Assembly: GCA_037176885.1 (NCBI GenBank)
Contig: JAWWNJ010000044.1
Location: 1,054,001 to 1,118,000 of the forward strand
Direction: 5' to 3'
DNA: 64,000 bases
Source of the DNA: Favolaschia claudopus
Lineage: Eukaryota > Basidiomycota > Agaricomycetes > Agaricales > Mycenaceae
Positions 56,122 through 64,000 of this stretch are shown here, in pieces; within the stretch, counting starts at the first letter, position 1; each line of letters starts with the position of its first letter. A model generated the notes under the pieces. The model had not been told where the DNA came from and searched no databases. It saw only the letters and a list, made by a program, of their open reading frames with translations. The position numbers and the translations under genes are program-made.

Positions 56122-58041
56122 ATGCTTTTCTTTAGCTTCATTGCCCTCCTGATATTTCCTACCGCACTCTGCGCGCGGGTCTATGTACTGCAAGCACCCT
56201 CTCACCCGCCTTTGACCGTCTCGCGTTCACTCAGCCCTGCACTAACCTCTCTGTCCGTCGATCCAGCGTTCTGGGTCGAGTTCTGGGGCAATGAGACGCA
56301 CCCGAATAAATTTTCGATGCAGATGATTAAGGTATGTACATACATATCGAATTGTATTCCCAAGCATTCAACAATTCACGACTCGAAATCAGAACATCGC
56401 GCAACGTACAGGCGAATACCCCATCATCCGCCCGGGAGGCGTTACACAGGATAGCTCGGTCTTTGACAGGAGGGCCGGCAGTCCGACGCGCACCACGGAC
56501 AACACCACTGGCGCGATTTACCGCACGACGTGGGGGCCGGAGTTCTACCGCTCGTTCGACGCATTCCCCAAAGGAACGAGGTTCACTGTGCCGCTGAATT
56601 TTGGGAATGATAGTCTTGAGATTGCGGAGAGGCAAGCGTTGGCGGCGGTGAGGTATATTGAGGGATGGGAGGACAAGATTTGGGCGTTTGAGTGTGAGTT
56701 ATTTGTTGCCTGAGATGATTTTGAGGAAGAGAGTGATAACTTGGATATGATGTTTAGTGGGGAACGAAGCGGGAAATTATAAGGCGACGCAGAGAAATCT
56801 TTCGACTTGGGGGCCGGCTGCGTATGTCGCCGAGTGGAAGGTCTGGATTTTTGCATTTGGGTTCTTCTTGCTGTGACTTGACGGGTGCATAGAACTGGAC
56901 GTCTTCGATCAATGCAAAACTGCCCCGACCGCTGCGTACGAAGTGGTGGGCTGGATCTGACGGAATAACGCCTGCGGCAGTGACGGTAGCTCTGCAAACG
57001 GAAGACTTGATTACTCGAGGAATCGACAAACCGCGAATCGTGCGTGAGTTCTCGCAGCATATGTACGCGTACTCGTCCTGCCGGCCCGCGTCTGCGGCGA
57101 TTGCAACCGTGCCGAATATTCACAATCATACCAATATCACTGGTGCGTCGTGTTACTTGGCTGTTTTGGAACATTGACCAAGTTGAGCAGCGTTTGTCGG
57201 ATTGTTGGGTTCGAAGGTTGCGGCTGCGAGGGGAAACGGGAGTGATCTCGTTGTCGGAGAGTTCAACAGCGTGAGCTGTGAGTTGACTGCCTTGAATTGT
57301 CCAATGAAGAGTCTGACTAAAGAATTGTGCCAGGCAGTGGGAAAGAGAGCGTGACAGATATTTTTGGGCAGGCGCTTTGGGTGATTGATACAACGCTCTA
57401 TGCGGCTTCGCTCAACGTGTCGCGTGTGCATCTTCACCAGGGTGCAACACTAGTGTCGCAGTCAGACTCGCAGATAAATGTCCCGGGAGCCAATGGTACG
57501 CCGGGCTTCAGCACGTACGACTTGTGGTATCCTGTGGATTCGCCCTTGCGGGGCAGACGGCGCGCGAACCCGAGCTAGTGCGTGCCGAGATTAATTGATT
57601 GTCAGTGTCTAACGCGATTGCAGCGTCTCGCAACTATTTCTCGCAGAGACAGTCGGTAGATCGAGAAGTTCACGGCTGCTTGCACTCAGCGCACCAGAAC
57701 GAGTGTCACCAGATTTGTTTGCAGGATATGCGGTGTATGATGGGGGTGCACTGGTGCGATTGGCGGTCATCAACTGGCAGACATTCAATAGCACCATGGG
57801 GGAGACAGGATTGAAGGAGACAAGTTTATCGTTGGATATATCGGGGCTGGTGAACAGACGAAAGGCGAGTTTGAAGCGTCTGACGGCGCCAGGGAGCGAT
57901 GTGAAGGACGCGAACTTTGTTACGTGGGCAGGGCAGGCGTGGACGAATGGTACAGCTCAAGGGAACGAGGTGATAGAGTCTGTGCAAGATGGCAAGATTG
58001 GAATTCGAGGAAGTGAGGCTGTGCTTGTCTTTATCAAATAG
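56122..58041 (+). CDS. secreted glycoside hydrolase family 79 (beta-glucuronidase/heparanase-like)
   Basis: Exons 56122-56331, 56393-56693, 56758-56840, 56893-57142, 57191-57277, 57334-57577 and 57624-58041 give 530 residues. A signal peptide (MLFFSFIALLIFPTALC) leads to the barrel. The acid/base motif is WAFELGNEAGNY, with E of GNE as catalytic acid. The nucleophile strand is LVVGEFNSVSCSG. The C-terminal beta domain (AGYAVYDGGALVRLAVINWQ) matches fungal GH79 enzymes. Seven or more N-x-S/T sites (for example NHTNIT, NSTMG) fit secretion. The likely substrate is a beta-glucuronide, such as those on arabinogalactan or other plant or fungal polysaccharides; exact specificity is not visible. Confidence 0.9.
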
Positions 58042-58121
58042 CAAACGTAAACAAGGCTTGTTGATGGACAACAGGACCAAACATGTTCTTGTCGTGAAAT
58101 AATAGGACGTTGGTCTCCTCG

Positions 58122-61100
58122 ATGGCTTACAACCGTCGCTCACCGCCCGCAAGACTTCCATCCCACCAGCCAAAGTACCTCCTACGTCGCTCCCCAAATT
58201 CCCACCGTCTCGTGCGCATCCAGTCGTCCCCAGACCACTCCCTCGCTCGCCCTGTCCTTGTTCCCCTCCATACCAACCTTCGTCGTCGCCCTTCACGTCT
58301 CCGCCCCACAGACAAGCTCGACGACGAACCCATGCCACCCCCGCAACTTGGAGCCAAGCGCAAACGCGTACCTAGCGCGAACGAGAACGCGCATGCCGGA
58401 GGAAGGCCCACCCGCGGCTCTGGCAGGCTCAAACGCCTTCGTTCCAACTCTTGTGAATCCTCCGATGCTGGTGAAGCTAGTGGAATGGATGTCGATGCTC
58501 CTTCCGCCACACGCTGGTCCGCTTCCGCTTCAGACGACGATGACCCGCTCTCTGAGCTCTCTTCTGATGAAGATCAGACTGAAAGCAGTTCGTATCTTTC
58601 ATTCAAATCAACCTCATTCTATTTATTGACACTTTGCCGCAGCCGACGACTATCTAATCAATTCCGCGTCCTCAAAGGCGCTCCAACGCCTTCGCAAAGA
58701 CCATCTTGTCCGTCTTTATATCTTTGCAGGTCTTTCAGACGAAGCAGAAGCCCTAACCAAGAATGAGATCATTGATTCTATTGTCGCTGCCCGTGACGAC
58801 CTCGCAGACCTTCCTCCGTCCTCTCCTCGTGGAGGCTCTTCGGATGAACACGAGAATGACGCAGATGAACAAGTTACACATACTCCCACCCCTGCTGCAC
58901 GATCTCGCTTCACAATCGGCGGTCTGCGACGTCGAGCCACAGTCAACGAAAGCAACGGAATCTTGGCCCGACCTAACAAGAGTCGCAGTCTTTCAATGGG
59001 CAACCTGCTCGGTGTAGATGACCTCAGCCAAGTGGCTTCCAGCTCCAAACTTGGCGACTCTGTTTCTAGCCCCGCAATTCGGTACGTAGTTCAACTCGAC
59101 TCGTTGGCGAAAAAAAATATGTGATGACTAATCATCTCGCTTTCCTTTTTTAGACGCCGTAAGACGTCGCGCACACTTGCGACGCAAGGCTCATTCCGCT
59201 CTTCATACCCTCCCCCGACTCACGCCGTCTCTTCACCACCTGCCACACGCCTACGCTCACGCAAGCCCAGCGCGGCCTCGTCCACTCTCTCCCTCTCCGC
59301 TCCTCTCTCATCCGCCTCTGCCTCTGCTTCCACCACGCCGACTCTAATGACCAACGGCTTCCATTTTCCGACCCAGCGCACGACTGCCGCTGCCAAAGCG
59401 CGCGGGAAAGGCAAGGGCAAGCAGGTTGAGTTCATCACCGAGGTTGTGGGCGAGTTGTCCGAGCTCGAAAAGGAGCGCGAACGCGAAAAGGCGCGCCGCT
59501 TGCTCGCCGAGGAGAGCGATCTCACGGAGCTTGATGACGAGGACGCGGCGGCTTCTGGTCCCGGCGCGAGCACCGGACCCAGTCCCCGACGTTTACGCAG
59601 CAAGGACAAGGAGCGTGAGCGGCTAAACGGAACTGCGTCGGTGAACGGGAAGGGCAAGGAGAACGTTGCTCTCAAGATGCACCCTAGCTTCAATGACTTG
59701 CAGGCGCGGCGTGTCACGCCAGCACGGCGGGCTAAGCAACAGCAGAATGAGTGCGCGGCGGAGGACGATGAAGAGGTGGGAAGTGACGGGGATGGCGACG
59801 ATGAAGATGAGGAGGACGAGGATCAGCTGGCGACGCCGACGCGTCCTCGTTGGGGGCAGAAGCAGAGCCAGCGGTCGCGCTCGCCGTTGGAGGATGTGCA
59901 GCGTACGCCGCTTGTGAGGAGGCTAAGACCTCGGACACGGCGGAGTGCAGATGCACAGCTCTCTCAGGGTGAGGATGGGGATGGGGATGACGAGCAGGAG
60001 CCGGAAGAAGAAGACGACGAGACGGTGGATGGTGGAGAGGAGGAGGAGGAGGGAGGTGAGGAGGTTGCCGAGGGTGAGGATGAGGAGGATGAGGATGACG
60101 CGGAGGAGCAGACGATTGCCATTGAGCCGCGCAAGTTGCGCAATGGGAAGATTGTCGGCGATGACGTGGAGATGGAGGAAGATGACGAGGAGGTCGATGA
60201 AGTCGATGAAGAGGCGGAAGAGGTCGACGACGAGGCTGAGGCAGAAGGAGAGACCGAAGAAGATGCCGAGGGCGAGGAAGACGAAGCGATGGAGGAAGAA
60301 GATGGTATGTCTTTATCGCACACTCATGTTTGCCTGTCGCTTATTCTTTCTTTGCTACAGTGGACCTGATGATTGCGACCGCCAAGACGCTTGTCCGCCT
60401 CCGCCGCGATGACTTGGTGCGTTTGTGCGAGACGCGCGATCTCGAAGCCGTCGGCACCAAACCGCAACTCGCCGAAGCTCTTCTTCAATGGCGCGATAGG
60501 CAGGCCGACGCATCCTCACCCTCGTCAAACGGTACCGTCACCGGCCGCCCTCCATCTACTGTCGTCATCAAGCGGCGCCGAAACAACTCAACACCGCTGA
60601 CACCCGTCCTGTTGCGTTCGGAACGGGTGCACATTGACGAGCCGCGTACTCCTGAGCCGAAGGAGGCCGCTGTCGGTGAGCCTGAACTCGAACTCGACTT
60701 GGAGAGCCTTGGATTGGAAGATCGCGAGATCCCTCCGGACAAGTTGCAGAAGCTGGAGAAGATCGGCAGCGGTGGGTTCAAGGATGTGTTCATCGGCAAG
60801 TTCAGAGGTCGGCGCATTGCGATCTCAGAGTTCAGAGGACAGTTGAGTGCTAGTAAGTGTTTGCCGCTGCATCATTTTGCGGCAGCTTTGAACTTTCTTT
60901 ACGTTACAGTGGATATCAAAGAACTCAAACTCCTTGGCGGTTTTGACCATCCGAATATTGTGCGATTCGTAAGTGTCCTTGACTTCGTTCAGACGAGGGT
61001 GGTCCTGATATGCGCATATAGCTTGGGGTAAGTATACCTGAGAACACACGCGAGACGCCAGTCATGATCGTGAGCGAGCTCTGCTCCAATGGCGATCTGT

Positions 61101-61754
61101 TCGACTATGTCCGCAACGTACCTGCACCTTCACTGAACAAAGTCGTGCGTCTCTTCGCCCTTTTCGTCATGACCATTCCTTGACAATTCTTTGAAGCTGA
61201 CCATGATGCTTGACATCGCGCGCGGGCTTGAATACCTCCACTTGCGCAAGCCGTCCGTGATCCATCGGGATTGCAAGTCGTCGAACATTCTAATTACCGC
61301 CAAAGGCACGGCGAAGATCGCGGACTTTGGTTTGGCGAAAGTGAAGCAGTCGACGCGATCCATGGTTCGCAGCCTCGTCGGGACGGTCAATTGGCAAGCA
61401 CCGGAGCTCTGGCATGCGCATCCCAAGTACAACCATAAGGTGGACGTTTTTAGTTGCGCCATGGTTTATTGGGAGATGCTTCAGTGGCACGTTAAGGAGA
61501 AGAAGTTCCCTTGGGAGGTTTGGCTCTTTCTTTGCTTGTAATTGTTCACTGGTCTGACCGCAGATTAGGGCATGAATGAGCATGCAATCTACGACATTGT
61601 TGGAAACAAAAAACAGCGGCCGTCTATCTCAGGCCTAAAAAAACAGTGGTGCCCCGAGATTGTAGAACTCATAGAGCGCATGTGGGCTCATCAGCACGAC
61701 GAGCGGCCTACCATGTCTGAAGTTGTTGAAGCGCTAGAAGAAATCAAGGGATAA
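58122..61754 (+). CDS. SAP-SAP-acidic-TKL kinase fusion protein
   Basis: Exons 58122-58587, 58643-59081, 59154-60304, 60361-60852, 60910-60968, 61022-61144, 61197-61517 and 61569-61754 keep one frame and give 1078 residues. A SAP-like unit lies at about 160-205 (LQRLRKDHLVRLYIFAGLSD), followed by Ser-rich basic sequence. A long run of Glu/Asp follows (about 560-685), then a second SAP-like unit (about 690-735, LVRLRRDDLVRLCETRDLEA). From about 811 comes a tyrosine-kinase-like domain: glycine loop IGSGGFKDVFIG, catalytic VIHRDCKSSN, IADFGLAKV, and APELWHAH. The beta3 segment reads IAISEFRG where VAIK is expected, so the ATP-contacting lysine is missing. SAP units bind DNA, so a chromatin-tethered kinase or pseudokinase is inferred. 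An alternative start at 58333 would shorten the head. Confidence 0.85.
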
Positions 61755-62550
61755 CACGGCGCCGTGTTTTCAGACAGGACGAAACAACAGACTTGGAAGC
61801 TCTTCTCACGACGCATTTGCTCACTTTTTCTTCTCGTTCAAAATTATCTATACGTTGACCAACCACTACGAAAATTTGCTACTGCTAGAGCCATGGGCTT
61901 TGATGACCCTTTCTTGTCTCGCATTATTCCCCCGGCCGCCCATCCCATCCCTACATAAACCCAGCATTTGTCAGTATATATACAAATCCAATGTATTTCC
62001 TAGTCACAATGAAATAACCAAAGTTAAATTCAGCTTGGGCGGACCTTGTAATTGTACATTCAAGTTATTCACATCAGGAATCGCGCTTTGGGACGGTATC
62101 GTCGCCCTTCGTCGCTTCAAGATTATACTGAACGTTTCGCCGGTAGCTCTTAGACAGGTCTGCGGCAATTCTGATCTGGGCATTCGCTCGGATGATTTCC
62201 TGGCATCTAGTTCAGCCAATGGTAATACAATAGCTATCGCCACAGACCTCCATGCAGTGGTTTAGCTCAAGAATCGTTTCGGTGCATTTGGACTAGAGAT
62301 TGTTCAGTCTATTGTAGATCCTGGACAGGGTTCACGCACTGTATTCTTAAGAATGCGCTCAAGGAGGACGGCTTGTCTTTCAGCGTGTGGGTTCTCCATC
62401 GAGGAAGACGATGAGATGGAGGAGAAAGAGACGCGCAAGGACGCGAAGTGTCACGCGCCGTGCCTTGCTCTTTACTCTTATGACTGTATGTCGGTTTCTT
62501 CAAATTCTCTAGTTCCCAGCCGACTTGGATACTAACTACAACACGCAATA
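61755..62550. other. intergenic between convergent genes
   Basis: This 796-bp stretch separates the end of the kinase fusion and the end of the minus-strand methyltransferase. It should contain both 3' UTRs. I see no coding region. Confidence 0.45.
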
Positions 62551-63586
62551 TCACAATGGTTTTCTGGCCCAAGTAATAATGAAGTCCTTCTCGCTCCCCG
62601 GGATCTCATTCCACTCTTTGTCCAATCCTTCCAAAAGCGCGTCGTATTCCTCAGAAGATGCAACAACGCCGAATCCACCAGCCTCAAGAACTGGAGTCTT
62701 GATACCGCGCAGCACGCCAACATGGTTGATCGCGTTGGCAGCTCCGATGTCCCCTGCCCACTTGCCCAGGAGTTGCATCCGCGACTCCCTCTGGATATCG
62801 ACAAATCCCGCTTCTTCAAGCATCTTTGGTATATCGTATACGCAATCGACATAGAGGTTGCGGTGTTCCGCGAGGCGCCGGTACAAGCCGGTAAGTGTCT
62901 CCATGCACGGTTTTCCGGGGTATTTGTCTTCGTGCCAAGGGGTGCACTCTGCAAGTTGGATCCATCCTCCAGGACGAAGGACTCGGTAGTGCTCGCTGAT
63001 GGCTTTTGGCCACTGCGGGACTTGCAGAGCGAGGATCAGTAGTCGTTGATGAATGAGCGAGAAGGTGTTTGTCCATTCCGCTGGCAAATTCGTGACAGAC
63101 TCGACCCGAAACTCTATGTTTTTTGGGGGAGACATCGGGAACAATCTCGGCTCGATATCGACGGCGACCATAGGGACCGAAGGGTCGACCGTCGATGCGA
63201 GATCCATGATCCAGAGCCCTATGCGTGATATTCAGTTCCACCTTTGCGGACGAATGGCGTTGGGCAATTTACCAGGTCCAGTGCCTATCTCTAGGACTTT
63301 GTCGCTTTTGTCCAAGCTCACTGGACACAGCAATATTCTGTTCTCGAACAGGCTCTTCAGAGTGTGGTGCTGAAGCAACAATCTGGTGCTCGCCTCAGTA
63401 TACTTGATTTCTGGCAGCACAAGTGAAGACATGCCTTTGCTGCTCCTCAGTGTCGTGTGGAAGAGCGTATTTAGACCCAGGGAACGCCTGGTAGTTACGG
63501 GGAGTATGAGTTATAGGAACTCCGTACTTCTCTGTGGAGGTGCCGAGCAAAGCTTGGACGAGGTTTGGCTGTTGAGCAAGCAGCAT
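62551..63586 (-). CDS. class I SAM-dependent methyltransferase, agaric type
   Basis: Exons (minus) 63586-63431, 63393-63273 and 63218-62551 give 314 residues starting MLLAQQPNLVQALLG. The N-terminal part has YALPHDTEEQQRHAST with ILLCPVSLD before the SAM site, as in the tumA/LaeA-like group. Motif I is VLEIGTGPGLWIMDLASTVD and the acidic strand is MVAVDIEPRLFP. Later motifs are TFSLIHQRLLILALQVPQWP and YRVLRPGGWIQLAECTPW. The substrate is unknown; the group includes many paralogues in mushrooms, some involved in secondary metabolism. The first intron (63430-63394) is only 37 bp, but leaving it in would break the frame. No clustered biosynthetic genes are seen. Confidence 0.85.
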
Positions 63587-64000
63587 ATTGGCTAACAAAG
63601 GACTCAGATAAACTAGGACAAGGATGTCTGCTTGGCCTCGACGTTGTCTTATACTGCTACTGCTGAGTGCGATTGGACGAATGCGGCATCCGGGGTTTCT
63701 TCATCTGCGGTGGACCCGACATGATGAATGTTGCCTGTCGGTGCTACCGACATAACTTTACATCTTTGCGGAGCCATTTGGACAATATTGACTCATGGCA
63801 AGTGGTGGGCCGCGCCGGCTATCGCGTCTCGTGTCCTGCGAATCTTGCATTCCAGCCTTCAATTATCGAACAAAAGTTCTCTGTCCTTCAGAATGTCTGG
63901 AGTTTCAGTGGCGAGGGCATTGGTGGACACCGCGAGGTCTGGAATGATTCGAAACCTTTATTCAATTTGACCTTGTTGAAGATGTTGAATTACAGGCATT
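63587..64000. other. window edge, no gene seen
   Basis: These 414 bp lie upstream of the minus-strand methyltransferase. Short open stretches on the plus strand have no recognisable product; a neighbouring gene may start beyond the window. Confidence 0.4.

Noticed and set aside
59220..60323. Minus-strand Ser-rich frames across the acidic region of the kinase fusion
   Set aside because: Poly-Ser on the minus strand is the mirror of the poly-Glu/Asp codons; not a gene.
1..64000. CRISPR arrays, rRNA, tRNA, intact transposons or viral genes
   Set aside because: I looked on both strands for regularly spaced repeats, tRNA-like B boxes with matching arms, reverse transcriptase, integrase or transposase motifs and terminal repeats and saw none that I could support.

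Overview
The window looks like nuclear DNA from a filamentous mushroom-forming basidiomycete (Agaricomycetes). Nearly every gene is cut by many short introns (mostly 45-65 bp) with GT-AG ends. Genes lie on both strands about 2-3 kb apart. The gene families (CTF18, ATG9, CLP1, external NADH dehydrogenase, alpha-isopropylmalate synthase, a DUF6593-like protein, agaric-type F-box/LRR proteins, GH79) fit that group. Coordinates given for a CDS are the outer limits of the coding region including introns. I rebuilt exons by hand from splice sites, reading frame and family conservation, and exon lists are in the evidence where I worked them out.

Layout. 0.9-5.8 kb: a secreted two-copy beta-trefoil protein, a plant-type O-methyltransferase and a GNAT acetyltransferase. 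5.9-8.7 kb: a P-loop NTPase with a nuclease-like C-terminus resembling Crinkler/CR-effector NTPases, divergent from a 2H-type cyclic phosphodiesterase. 8.8-14.3 kb: glutamyl-tRNA synthetase (minus) and alpha-isopropylmalate synthase with a duplicated regulatory half (plus). 14.4-24.5 kb: a Rap1-like BRCT-Myb telomere protein, an unidentified protein, a Bin3/MEPCE-type RNA methyltransferase, a Rid/YjgF deaminase whose exons are all very short, and ATG9. 24.7-36.4 kb: a short unrecognised gene, CTF18, an F-box/zinc-finger protein, an allantoate/nicotinate-type MFS permease (minus) and CLP1. 36.6-41.0 kb: external NADH dehydrogenase with EF hands and an SWC5/BCNT protein, both minus. 41.0-44.2 kb is gene-poor. 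44.2-52.3 kb: a membrane-anchored low-complexity coiled-coil protein, a paralogue of the first F-box/zinc-finger gene, and a membrane protein with an Smr-like C-terminus. 52.5-55.4 kb: an F-box/LRR pseudogene with several frameshifts and a DUF6593-like protein. 56.1-63.6 kb: a GH79 glycoside hydrolase, a very unusual SAP-SAP-acidic-kinase fusion, and a class I methyltransferase.

Most genes are housekeeping and unrelated in pathway; I see no biosynthetic cluster, provirus, CRISPR array or intact transposon. The items most worth following are the NTPase-nuclease-like protein (5935-8000), the SAP/TKL kinase fusion lacking the usual beta3 lysine (58122-61754), the duplicated C-terminus of isopropylmalate synthase, and the unusual splicing architecture: a 4-nt first exon, 10- and 15-nt internal exons, three GC-AG introns and two 37-nt introns.
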